Part shown: positions 23,470-32,535 of the stretch, piece by piece
How the letters are laid out: each line of letters begins with the position of its first letter
Numbering within the stretch: the stretch's first letter is position 1
Source: Flammeovirga sp. OC4
GTDB taxonomy: Bacteria; Bacteroidota; Bacteroidia; Cytophagales; Flammeovirgaceae
Length of the DNA stretch: 64,000 bases
Direction of reading: 5' to 3'
Assembly: GCF_000812565.1 (NCBI RefSeq)
Contig: NZ_JTAM01000007.1
Span: 62,001-126,000, forward strand
Position numbers and translations under genes: made by a program
The notes under the pieces: generated by a model
Told to the model about the DNA's origin: nothing
What the model saw: the letters and a program-made list of their open reading frames with translations, nothing else
Databases searched by the model: none

Positions 23470-24056
23470 TGGAACAGGTAATTACAAACAAAAATGATAA
23501 ACTACCGATGATTGTAATCGGGGTAGTTTCAGTTTTAATACCAATCGTTGTAGCATTACTACTTTTTATACCACAAACAGGTAAGTTGGGGGATCTTGAT
23601 GTTTCCTTTCTACCTCACCTCAATGCAGTAATTAATTTCTCTTGTGCGGTAGTACTTCTTTTAGGAGCTTATTTTGCCAAAAAAAGAAAATTAGAATTGC
23701 ATAAACTAATGATGTATATAGCGTTTACATTAGGAGCTATATTTTTAGTATCTTATGTAATCTATCATTTCCAAGGCGGACACACCGTTTTTGGAGATTT
23801 AAATGCGGATGGGATTCTATCAGAATCTGAAAAAGCAGAAGCAGGGTCTTTAAGAACTGTATACATAGTGATATTATTATCACATATCGTTTTGTCAGCT
23901 GTCGTAGTTCCGTTTGTGTTATTGGCAATTTATTTTGCAATTTCAAAGAAATTAGAAGCTCACCGGAAAATTGTAAAGTGGACTTTCCCAATCTGGGAAT
24001 ACGTAGCAGTAACAGGTGTAATTGTTTATTTATTAATCAGCCCATACTATGCTTAA
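23469..24056 (+). CDS. DUF420 family membrane protein
   Basis: A 195-residue protein with five hydrophobic segments, matching the DUF420 family (YozB/CtaM-like), which is found with heme-copper oxidase assembly genes in many bacteria. Conserved-looking histidines occur in LPHLNAVINF, KLELHKLMMY, YVIYHFQGGH and LEAHRKIVKW, consistent with heme or copper binding. It overlaps sco by one base and the next gene by eight. Confidence 0.85.
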   Translation: MEQVITNKNDKLPMIVIGVVSVLIPIVVALLLFIPQTGKLGDLDVSFLPHLNAVINFSCAVVLLLGAYFAKKRKLELHKLMMYIAFTLGAIFLVSYVIYHFQGGHTVFGDLNADGILSESEKAEAGSLRTVYIVILLSHIVLSAVVVPFVLLAIYFAISKKLEAHRKIVKWTFPIWEYVAVTGVIVYLLISPYYA

Positions 24057-24291
24057 GAAAATATTTTTATCAATCGCTATTTCTATACTTTCTACTGTAA
24101 GCCTGTTTGCACAATGTGCAATGTGTAGAGCAACTGTAGAAAACAATATCAGTGACGGATCAAGTGCAGTTGGTGCGGGATTGAATAATGGGATTTTATA
24201 CCTTATGGTAATGCCTTACATTATTATTTCCTCTATCGTTTATTTATGGTATAGAAAAACTCAAAAAGAGAAGCAAGCTCTTTCTATTTAA
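24049..24291 (+). CDS. Small CxxC membrane protein of the oxidase cluster
   Basis: An 80-residue protein: an N-terminal signal or membrane segment (LKKIFLSIAISILSTVSLFA), then QCAMCRATVENNIS with a CxxC pair facing outside the cytoplasm, then a second helix (YLMVMPYIIISSIVYLWY) and a basic tail. I recognise the family as a conserved companion of DUF420 and SCO in Bacteroidetes but know of no assigned function. The CxxC pair suggests metal or thiol chemistry during oxidase assembly. It overlaps the DUF420 gene by eight bases. Confidence 0.75.
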   Translation: MLKKIFLSIAISILSTVSLFAQCAMCRATVENNISDGSSAVGAGLNNGILYLMVMPYIIISSIVYLWYRKTQKEKQALSI

Positions 24292-24311
24292 TAATAAATA
24301 TTGACCATTTC

Positions 24312-24348
24312 AAAAAACTTCAATAAGTTCGCCTTGTTGAAGTTTTTT
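24312..24348 (+). terminator. Terminator of the oxidase assembly unit
   Basis: A 16-pair stem (24312-24327 with 24333-24348, one G-T pair) with TTCGC loop and a T run. It separates the cluster from the sensor kinase gene. Confidence 0.85.
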
Positions 24349-24380
24349 TTTGTAGTATTGGGTATTCCAATCGATTTTTT

Positions 24381-27300
24381 ATGACAGCTAAGCAATTTTT
24401 TAGAAAAGTTTTCGGTGTAAAAAATAAAGTCATCATAGGGGGTGTCTTTATGTTCCTATCTATCATTATTTATCTAGTAAATATAGAATTTTATAGTGAT
24501 GATAAGTATGACTCCTATGTTCAAAATCGAATTATTGATTTGAGTAAGAATGCTGATGATGCTATTTATGAGATCAAGCAATCTTTGAAAGGTCAAAAAG
24601 GGGAAACTATTCAATTTAAATCTTTATTATCTGTAGATTCAGGTCCAACTTATATTTTCAAAAAAGGGGAGTTAGTTTATTGGTCTGACAATAATTTAAA
24701 ATTAAAATATATTGAAGATAAGCTATTTAACTATTTTGTAGAAGATGTTATAAAAAAGGAAGACTCATACTACTACGTTAGAAAATCAAATATATTATTA
24801 TACAACCAAGATTACGAGATCTTTGTTATAGTACCTCTACTTATAAAGTCAAATTATCAATCTATAATTCTTCCTGATTATGTAAATAAGTTTGTTTTTG
24901 GAAGTAAGAAGCAGCCCAAACTAGCAAAATTTAAAGTCAATAGTAATTACAGAAATATCAAGACAAAGCTTGATAAATACCTTTTCTCAATTGATGTGTC
25001 AAATAGAACAATTGTAGAATTTTTCCCTTGGCAATTTTTTCTAGTCTCTGTTTTACTTGCCGTTTTCTTTCTGCTATCGTCACTCAGTACTTATATCACC
25101 GAGAAAATTTTAGAAGGCTACTCTGTTTTTGTGATGTTGTCGGTTTTTTTAATTGGAGTGGTCCTTTTACATCAGATAGTACTTGATATAATAAGTAACC
25201 CTCTCATTAAAGATGAATACAAAGTATTAGAACCTATTAGAACCTCTTTTGTGGGATCTTGGGATTCTATCGCAGTTATTCTACTAGACTTTGTATTTTG
25301 CTTACTGATTTTCAGATGGATTTCTAAAAACTTTAAATATCTTTTTTCTATTCGATCGATTATCGATTTAGATTCGAGGGTGAAAATAGGGATTAGTGTT
25401 TTCATGATTATTGGTTACTTTTTCATAATTAATGGTTTTAAAGATGTATTTGTCAATGTTTTTGAAATTATTCTTACCTATGAGATAGAGCTGACTTTCT
25501 TTGAGATGAATACACTCATATTTTTATCTCAACTAATTGCACTGATGGGGTTCTTGATGATGGGACTGACTGCTCATTTCTTTATGAGATTGATTTGTTG
25601 GTGGTTAGATTTTTATGGTAAATCAATAGCTCTCTTAATTTCAGTTCTAACGGTATTTATCCTTCAATTCTTCTTTGAGCCTTTTGACCTTATTTTAATA
25701 AACCTTGTTGCTATTTTTATTGGGGTTTCTCTCATGATCAAATCTCCCAACTATTATGCAAGTGGTAGGTTTCCGGCAATCATGTATCTCATTTCACATA
25801 TTGTTTTGTTCTCTACAATGGGTGCAATAGTAATAGAAAGTGTTCAAACAAAAAAAGACGAAGCTTTTAAACAGAAGTTTGCATTAAAACTGATGGACAA
25901 TGATGACTTTGTTAAAACGCTGCTTGAAAAAACTATAGCACAAATTGAAGAAGATAATAGTGTAATAGATGCAATGGCTTTTCTCAATAAACCATATGGA
26001 ATAGAGGTTTCAAAAAATATTAAGCTGGAACTAGTGGAGTGGCTTGGTAATCGATTTGATATAAAAGTCAATATGTTGTTCGATAATGGTGAGAATGTAT
26101 CTGGAGAGTATGATCATGAACAGTTGCTTAATTCATTTCAGGAAAATAATGATTCAAAAATAACATTGGGATTGAATACCAAAATGGACCTTCAAAAAGG
26201 TACCTATAGCTACCTTTGTAATATACCAATTGTTGATAAATTTGAGTCTACAGATACTTTAGGTTATTGTTTAATAGAACTTTATCAAAAGTCAATCGGG
26301 GGGAAGTACTTTAGATCTACATTGTTAGATGAGGATTTTATCATTGGAAATTCCCAAGAAGATTACTCTTACGCAATCTTTTTTAAAGGAGAACTAATTT
26401 TTAGTGCGGGGGATTATAATTACTCCAATAACTTCTTAGAAGAGTCTTTTAAAGAAGGAACAATTTATCTATTGTCCAATGTGAAATTTAATGGTTATGA
26501 ACACTTATTACTACCTAACACGAACAATAGAATAGTTGTAATTTCTTCTAAAGAGTTTAATTACCTTAATTATTTCAAGGCCTTTTCTTCCTATTTTACT
26601 GTTCTGGTATTTATAGTTTTCTTCACTTTCAACCTCACAAATTACCTCAGAAACCCTTTGGAGTATTCGAGAAGTTTCTCCACAAAAGTACAAATCTACC
26701 TCAACCTGTCAATCTTCTTTCCAATCTTCTTGTTAGCAATAGTAATGGGTTCAGTGATGGTTACAACTACAAAAATGGAAGTTGAAAGACAATACTTAGA
26801 GAAAGCTCAAATTGTGGCAAGTAACCTTTTCAAAAATCACGAGTTATCTAAAAATTACTCAGAAAATGAGACGATAAAGCTAGATGTGTTTATCGAAGAG
26901 TTATCTGATATTATGCAAGCAGACATCCGTTTTTATAACAAACAGGGTATTTTAAAGTCTGCTTCTGATAATGAAATTTTTGATGAAGAAATTCTATCTG
27001 CTGAAATTAACCCTCAAGCTTACGTTGGTATTGTAGAAGAAAAGAAAACTAGGGTTGTTCTTAAAGAACAGATTGGTACTTTGGAGTATAATACATCTTA
27101 TATTGGTGTGAAAGCCTTCAATACTGGTAAAGTAATGGGAATCGTCAGTATACCATTTTTCAAGTCTTTAAACCGTTTGGATGATAGATCTTTGGAAGTA
27201 ATCACTACAATCATGATGATATTTACAATATTATTCCTGACATTACTTCCAATCGTTCATTATGCTGCCCAAGGACTTTTAAGTCCCATAAAACTAATTA

Positions 27301-28103
27301 TTCCAGAGTTGAATAGAATAACTTTGAGTAAGAAGAATGAGCCTATTCAATACAATGCTCATGATGAGTTTGGACAATTGGTTGGAGAATACAATAAAAT
27401 GTTAGCGAAGTTAGAAGAGTCCAAAAAGGAATTAGAGCAGAGTCAAAGAGAAAGTGCTTGGAGAGATGTAGCAAAGCAAGTTGCTCATGAAATAAAAAAC
27501 CCTCTGACTCCAATGAAACTGTATTTACAACAGTTGGAAAGAGTAGCACGTACTGACGATAATCCGAAATTGATGAAAGCGACAAAAATGCTTATTAATC
27601 AGGTAGATACATTAAGTGGTATAGTGACTTCATTCTCTTCATTTGCAACGATGCCAGTTCCGAAAAGAGAAGAATTCAATTTGTCAAAAGTCATTCAACA
27701 AACTATTCTTTTACATTCAAGTAAATCCAATATACATTTCTCAAACACTCAAGTTGGAGCCGATGTTATTGTTGAAGGTGATGAAAAGTTAACTGCTAGA
27801 ATTTTAAGTAATTTGATATTAAATGGAATACAGGCAATAGATGATGATAAGAAATCAAAGATAATCATTGATCTTTATGAAAATGGAGAAAAAGCTATTG
27901 TAACTGTGATTGATAATGGTAATGGTATTCCTGAAGATGTTCAGAATAAGGTTTTTGTGCCAAATTTCACAACGAAAGAGACAGGTTCAGGTATTGGTCT
28001 AGCCGTTGCAAAGAGAGGTATCGAGCAAATGGGTGGAAGTATTTGGTTTGAGACTACCGAAGGAGATGGTACTTCTTTCTTTGTAGAATTTTTAATGGTA
28101 TAA
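24381..28103 (+). CDS. Large NtrY-like sensor histidine kinase
   Basis: A 1240-residue membrane sensor kinase. One N-terminal helix is followed by a ~190-residue periplasmic region, a block of about seven membrane helices (215-490), a second sensory region (about 500-735), another helix pair around a third sensory part (775-945), and a HAMP-like linker. The kinase core has VAHEIKNPLTPMKLYLQQL with phospho-acceptor His1036, then the ATP-binding motifs VIDNGNGIP, FTTKETGSGIGLAV and GDGTSFFVEF. The H-box is of the NtrY type. No response regulator lies nearby, so it is an orphan in this window. Confidence 0.88.
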   Translation: MTAKQFFRKVFGVKNKVIIGGVFMFLSIIIYLVNIEFYSDDKYDSYVQNRIIDLSKNADDAIYEIKQSLKGQKGETIQFKSLLSVDSGPTYIFKKGELVYWSDNNLKLKYIEDKLFNYFVEDVIKKEDSYYYVRKSNILLYNQDYEIFVIVPLLIKSNYQSIILPDYVNKFVFGSKKQPKLAKFKVNSNYRNIKTKLDKYLFSIDVSNRTIVEFFPWQFFLVSVLLAVFFLLSSLSTYITEKILEGYSVFVMLSVFLIGVVLLHQIVLDIISNPLIKDEYKVLEPIRTSFVGSWDSIAVILLDFVFCLLIFRWISKNFKYLFSIRSIIDLDSRVKIGISVFMIIGYFFIINGFKDVFVNVFEIILTYEIELTFFEMNTLIFLSQLIALMGFLMMGLTAHFFMRLICWWLDFYGKSIALLISVLTVFILQFFFEPFDLILINLVAIFIGVSLMIKSPNYYASGRFPAIMYLISHIVLFSTMGAIVIESVQTKKDEAFKQKFALKLMDNDDFVKTLLEKTIAQIEEDNSVIDAMAFLNKPYGIEVSKNIKLELVEWLGNRFDIKVNMLFDNGENVSGEYDHEQLLNSFQENNDSKITLGLNTKMDLQKGTYSYLCNIPIVDKFESTDTLGYCLIELYQKSIGGKYFRSTLLDEDFIIGNSQEDYSYAIFFKGELIFSAGDYNYSNNFLEESFKEGTIYLLSNVKFNGYEHLLLPNTNNRIVVISSKEFNYLNYFKAFSSYFTVLVFIVFFTFNLTNYLRNPLEYSRSFSTKVQIYLNLSIFFPIFLLAIVMGSVMVTTTKMEVERQYLEKAQIVASNLFKNHELSKNYSENETIKLDVFIEELSDIMQADIRFYNKQGILKSASDNEIFDEEILSAEINPQAYVGIVEEKKTRVVLKEQIGTLEYNTSYIGVKAFNTGKVMGIVSIPFFKSLNRLDDRSLEVITTIMMIFTILFLTLLPIVHYAAQGLLSPIKLIIPELNRITLSKKNEPIQYNAHDEFGQLVGEYNKMLAKLEESKKELEQSQRESAWRDVAKQVAHEIKNPLTPMKLYLQQLERVARTDDNPKLMKATKMLINQVDTLSGIVTSFSSFATMPVPKREEFNLSKVIQQTILLHSSKSNIHFSNTQVGADVIVEGDEKLTARILSNLILNGIQAIDDDKKSKIIIDLYENGEKAIVTVIDNGNGIPEDVQNKVFVPNFTTKETGSGIGLAVAKRGIEQMGGSIWFETTEGDGTSFFVEFLMV

Positions 28104-28207
28104 GTAGCTGATCATAATTAAATATTTTCTAAATGTAGAATGAATTGATCTCAGGTTTCGTTAAAATGCATTTAAGCTATAGATAATTTTGAATAGGTAC
28201 TTAGTTA

Positions 28208-30376
28208 TTAAAAACTGACACTTATACCAGGGCCTATCATCCAAAAGAAAGTTTCTGCTTTTAAGAAATATCCAAAACCGACGTACAATGGTAAAGAGAG
28301 TTTACGACCAGGCCGCTGTAGAGGGTGTACACTCGCTAGTGCTACAATTCCTAAATCTCTTTCTACATCAATATTGTCACTTAGGTTGAAGGCATTTAGA
28401 GCAATTGAACCAACACCAACTCTGTAAGGTCTCACTTTACCGATTGTTCCAGGTTTGAAAAACTTAAATTGGGCAATAGCTGAAATACTAATACCACTAA
28501 TGCCAGATGAAATATCATCTTCATTTGCTTTTTTAACAAGTAATCCGGCAGGGAAGGAAAGCTCTACGTCAAATTGAGACTTTTTAGCGGCATAGATTTC
28601 AATTTTTTTTGTGTGTATCTGTTCAGAATATTTATCTTTTTGGTGTTTAAGGTAAATTTCAATTTTTGACCAATCCTCTAATCGATGTGTCTTAATACCT
28701 AAGTACTTGTTGAGTGTTATCAAAGGGTCAGTACAATTATTTTTTTCATAGTTATGATATCGGGGAGAGGAGTTACCTGGACATATCACAATATTCTCAT
28801 CTTTTGCGATTTCTACCAATTGACCCGCTGGACCGATGACTCTTACATCTAACGTAATGTACTGTTTTCCATAGAGGAGTCCATCGTCAATCCAATCGGG
28901 GTTAAAACGAAGGATAACATCTGTCATGGCCTTAAAGTAAAAAATAGGTTTCTCTATCTCAGAAACTAGTCGAGGAGCATTCCCGTAGTCTATGGTGACA
29001 AAATCAAAATCTCTTGGGGATTGCTTTTCTTTGATTTTTAAAGAAAGGCCTGTAAACTCATCTCCATTAAAAATTTTAAGCTCTTTGCGATTAATATTAA
29101 TAGGGATGGAAATCTGCATCGTTTGCATATTCTTAGTGATATTAACGGAGTCAATACTTAAGTTTCGAAGTCCATCAAACATAAAACGTGCATGTTGCAT
29201 CTGTTCCCCTTCAAATTTAATCGCTACCGTTTCTCCTGGGTAGACATCTAAATTGTCCGTCCAGTTTTTGCCTGCATGAAGCACTTGAGTACTTTTAATA
29301 ATAGTTTTTGAATTAATACTGAAGTTGGTAATAAATACTGGATCATCACCATCTTTTATGTATAAATATCCATCTTGGAAGTTGTGGTAATCATAGACTC
29401 TCAAAGCACACATTGTACGGTTATTACTAAGGTTATTTTTCGTGAAAAGTTCTGCAACTAGTTTTCCTCCTCTTTCTTCTTGTGCTTCAATTCTATAGGT
29501 TTTATTAAGTAATAACTTCCTGTTTTGTTGGATTTGAATCTCTAAACCTTCTTGTCCATGTTCTTCTGCATCATATATAACTTCACTTTTGTCGGTAGAA
29601 AGGAAAGTAAGACGAGGTGCTTTTACCGTAAACCTTAAATTTAAAGGAAGGGTCTCATATTGAGGGTTCCCAAAAAGAAAATTAGGAGCGAATGTCTCAA
29701 GAGCAATTTCTGTAGAAAATGTATTTAATGACTTTGGTAGAATACCTAGGAAGATCCTATTTTCTCTTCTAGAAACCCTCCAAGACATAAACTCTTGCTC
29801 ATGCCAAATATTGTCTACCCTAATATTCATAGGGTGATTGGTCAATATTTCATATTCCCTTTCTTCTCCAATATATAATTCACGAACTTCATTACCTTTT
29901 TTATCAATCAGTTCTACTGATGTATTTGTATAAGGCATCAATTGCTGTTCATAAGTTAATTCTTTACCATCAGCGGTCCATAAGGCTATAATGATAGCGG
30001 GTCTAAGTGTCGTGGTTGCTTTATTGAATTGAATACGGAATTTATATATGTTGTCAGCAACAGGTAAAGGGTAATCGACTACTTTAATTTCTGAAGTAGG
30101 AATTAATTTAAGATCAACAATATTATCATCATTCTTTAGGTAGACTCTGACCTCAAAGACTTGATCAATACTATTGAAATGAAATGGTAATGTTTTTTCA
30201 TTTCTTCTTTTCCTGTTCAATACTATTCCATGAGATGTGAGGTTCGTGATTGTAGTATCACTAATAATCTCAATATCTTTAATGTAATGACCTACTTTTT
30301 GAGCGTAAAGTGTTTCACCCAATAATGAAAAAAATAATACAGTGAATATGAAAAAAAACTGTTGTGAGTTATTCAT
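28208..30376 (-). CDS. Unknown secreted protein with possible outer-membrane C-terminus
   Basis: A 722-residue protein with a signal peptide (FFFIFTVLFFSLLGETLYA). I do not recognise a family. The middle consists of beta-rich, Ig-like stretches. The last ~150 residues (from about 580) read as amphipathic strands with turns, for example FDVELSFPAGLLV, ISISAIAQFKFF, YRVGVGSIALNAF, LPLYVGFGYF, and end in the C-terminal phenylalanine of ISVSF, as in small outer-membrane barrels. Two cysteines (about 554, 569) could form a disulfide. It is a single gene, convergent with the sensor kinase. Confidence 0.6.
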   Translation of the reverse strand: MNNSQQFFFIFTVLFFSLLGETLYAQKVGHYIKDIEIISDTTITNLTSHGIVLNRKRRNEKTLPFHFNSIDQVFEVRVYLKNDDNIVDLKLIPTSEIKVVDYPLPVADNIYKFRIQFNKATTTLRPAIIIALWTADGKELTYEQQLMPYTNTSVELIDKKGNEVRELYIGEEREYEILTNHPMNIRVDNIWHEQEFMSWRVSRRENRIFLGILPKSLNTFSTEIALETFAPNFLFGNPQYETLPLNLRFTVKAPRLTFLSTDKSEVIYDAEEHGQEGLEIQIQQNRKLLLNKTYRIEAQEERGGKLVAELFTKNNLSNNRTMCALRVYDYHNFQDGYLYIKDGDDPVFITNFSINSKTIIKSTQVLHAGKNWTDNLDVYPGETVAIKFEGEQMQHARFMFDGLRNLSIDSVNITKNMQTMQISIPININRKELKIFNGDEFTGLSLKIKEKQSPRDFDFVTIDYGNAPRLVSEIEKPIFYFKAMTDVILRFNPDWIDDGLLYGKQYITLDVRVIGPAGQLVEIAKDENIVICPGNSSPRYHNYEKNNCTDPLITLNKYLGIKTHRLEDWSKIEIYLKHQKDKYSEQIHTKKIEIYAAKKSQFDVELSFPAGLLVKKANEDDISSGISGISISAIAQFKFFKPGTIGKVRPYRVGVGSIALNAFNLSDNIDVERDLGIVALASVHPLQRPGRKLSLPLYVGFGYFLKAETFFWMIGPGISVSF

Positions 30377-30396
30377 GCTATTTAACTTAGAAGCAC

Positions 30397-30430
30397 TAAA
30401 GTTACATTAAAGACGCAATTAAATACAATA
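30397..30430 (-). promoter_or_regulatory. Promoter of the unknown secreted protein
   Basis: Read leftward, TAACTTTA (30404-30397; last base differs from the consensus G) follows TATTG (30430-30426) by 21 bases. Confidence 0.4.
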
Positions 30431-30529
30431 TACAAAAAAGATTGAGGGGTGATATTGTTGATTTTATAGAATCTATTATTAATTTAACATGACTTTAAAT
30501 ACGAAGAACATAATTGAAGGCCTCTCTTT

Positions 30530-30545
30530 AAGTGAAATTTCACTT
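30530..30545. repeat. Perfect palindrome AAGTGAAATTTCACTT
   Basis: A 16-base perfect palindrome followed on the plus strand by four more T. It could be an operator or a short terminator; no gene ends just before it. Confidence 0.4.
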
Positions 30546-30686
30546 TTTTAAACGACTTATGACAGTGCATTTCTGTTGGAGATTACTCTTTAAAAAGAAG
30601 AGATGTATTCATTCGTTTTTAATCTTTAGTTTTTATAGATGAGAGAGGATGTGTGTTCAAAATAAAATAAACTAACGAAAAAGCTT

Positions 30687-31394
30687 ATGGAAAAATCAAC
30701 AATTGAAGAAATTAAAGAGCGATTCGATAATGATGTAGAACGCTTCTCGAATTTAGAGACAGGCCAAGTTTCAACGATAGACGCGACAGTTAGCTTAGAA
30801 CTAATAACTGAAGCGGCAAAAAACGTAAATTTGGAAGCACAAGAGTTGTTGGACATTGGTTGTGGTGCCGGTAACTATACGCTAAAAATGTTGACCAAAA
30901 TTGCTGATTTAAACTGTACGCTCAATGACTTGAGCCTTCCAATGTTGGAAAGAGCCAAAGAAAGAGTTAGTAGTGAAACAAAAGGTAGTGTTACCGTATT
31001 ACAGGGTGATATAAGAGCTATTGATTTAGAGGAAGGGAAATTTGATATCATCTTGGCAGGTGCCGTATTACATCATCTAAGAGACGATCAAGACTGGGAA
31101 GAAACATTCACCAAACTTTTTAAATTATTGAAAAAAGGGGGATGTTTAATGATTTCAGATTTAGTACTCCAGGAAAATCCAAACATCAATAAAATGATTT
31201 GGGAAAAATATGGTCTATACCTTGAAAGTATCGGAGGTGAAGAATATAGAGCAAAAGTACTTGATTACATTGAAAAAGAGGATTCTCCAAGATCTATTAC
31301 TTATCAATTAGAATTAATGAAGAAGATAGGGTTCTCTTCCACAGAGATTTTACATAAAAATTTGTGTTTTGGAGCATATGGTGGAATAAAGTAA
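30687..31394 (+). CDS. Class I SAM-dependent methyltransferase
   Basis: A 235-residue methyltransferase with the SAM-binding motif ELLDIGCGAGNYTLKML (51-67), acidic NDLSLPMLERAKER, GDIRAID and the post-motif GAVLHHL. The N- and C-terminal parts (FDNDVERFSNLETGQ; EDSPRSITYQLELMKKIGF) vaguely recall CmoA-like carboxy-SAM proteins, but the match is not strong and the substrate is unknown. It stands alone on its strand. Confidence 0.8.
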   Translation: MEKSTIEEIKERFDNDVERFSNLETGQVSTIDATVSLELITEAAKNVNLEAQELLDIGCGAGNYTLKMLTKIADLNCTLNDLSLPMLERAKERVSSETKGSVTVLQGDIRAIDLEEGKFDIILAGAVLHHLRDDQDWEETFTKLFKLLKKGGCLMISDLVLQENPNINKMIWEKYGLYLESIGGEEYRAKVLDYIEKEDSPRSITYQLELMKKIGFSSTEILHKNLCFGAYGGIK

Positions 31395-31618
31395 ATTAAT
31401 GATCTTTAGATACCAAAGTAATTATTCGTGACGCTCAAATTTCAGTGATTTTCTTTTCTTATTAGATTGAATATTTTATCATTTCTTGAAGTTGATTTTG
31501 GTCAGTTAATGACAAATAAAAGAAGTGGGGAAATTATACCTAAGGTGATTTCTGTTAAATTACATTGAAATAGAACCTACTTTTAGTAGTAAAAACATAA
31601 ACCCTAATTAATTTTTTA

Positions 31619-32509
31619 ATGTTTAACATACATACCTTAGATCTAAATTTTTTAGAAAACCAAGAAGCAATAGCTTCTTACCTAATTGAAACTTCAGAAG
31701 GTCCTATTTTAATAGAGACAGGCCCATATTCTACATTCAAAAATCTTCAAGATAAACTAAAAGAGTATGGGTATAAGCCGGAAGATGTTCAACATGTATT
31801 TATTACTCATATCCATTTAGATCATGCAGGAGCTGCGTGGAAATTTGCAGAATTTGGAGCAAAAGTTTATCTTCACCCTTTTGGAGAGAGGCATATGGCT
31901 GATCCAACTAAACTCATGGCTTCTGCTAAACAGATCTATAAAGAAGATATGGATCGTCTTTGGGGAGATATGAAATCGATTCCTACTAATTTATTACATG
32001 CTACTGCTCATGAAGAAATAATCACGATAGGAGATACGGAAATAAAAGCTTGGCACACGCCGGGGCACGCCAATCACCATATTGCATGGCAAATAGGAGA
32101 TAACTTGTTTACAGGCGATGTGGCGGGTGTAAAAATCGAAAATGGTCCAGTTGTGGCACCTTGCCCACCACCAGATATTAATTTGGAGAAATGGCAGGCC
32201 TCAATTGATCTAATTCGGGAAATATCTCCTTCAAATTTATACTTAACTCACTTCGGTGCCGTTAGTGATATAGAAAGTCATCTTATTGCATTAGAAAAAG
32301 ACCTTTATGAAACTGCTGATATAATTAAAGGTTATATTGATCAAGGGTTATCCCTTCCGGAAATGGAGGATCTATTCATTAATCATGTCGATAACGCATT
32401 AAGGGCACTAAATTTGACGGAAGAAATGCTGAAACAATATGATGCTGCTAACCCACCTTTTATGAGTGTGGCAGGATTACTAAGGTATTGGCAGAAAAAA
32501 TTGAACTAG
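31619..32509 (+). CDS. Metallo-beta-lactamase fold hydrolase
   Basis: A 296-residue cytosolic hydrolase of the metallo-beta-lactamase fold. The metal motif THIHLDHAG gives His64, His66, Asp68 and His69; further ligands are His in WHTPGHANHH, Asp in FTGDVAG and His in YLTHFG. The C-terminal ~80 residues are helical. The fold covers glyoxalase II-like, lactonase and nuclease enzymes, and the substrate cannot be decided. The exchanger gene follows after 26 bases and may be co-transcribed. Confidence 0.85.
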   Translation: MFNIHTLDLNFLENQEAIASYLIETSEGPILIETGPYSTFKNLQDKLKEYGYKPEDVQHVFITHIHLDHAGAAWKFAEFGAKVYLHPFGERHMADPTKLMASAKQIYKEDMDRLWGDMKSIPTNLLHATAHEEIITIGDTEIKAWHTPGHANHHIAWQIGDNLFTGDVAGVKIENGPVVAPCPPPDINLEKWQASIDLIREISPSNLYLTHFGAVSDIESHLIALEKDLYETADIIKGYIDQGLSLPEMEDLFINHVDNALRALNLTEEMLKQYDAANPPFMSVAGLLRYWQKKLN

Positions 32510-32535
32510 AAACTTTTTAATAGGTTAAACAAATA

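Larger units (their letters stand above)
30377..30686. other. 310-base divergent gap
   Basis: It holds a leftward promoter for the unknown secreted protein (30397-30430) and a perfect 16-base palindrome (30530-30545). No good rightward promoter for the methyltransferase gene is visible, and there is no coding potential. Confidence 0.5.
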
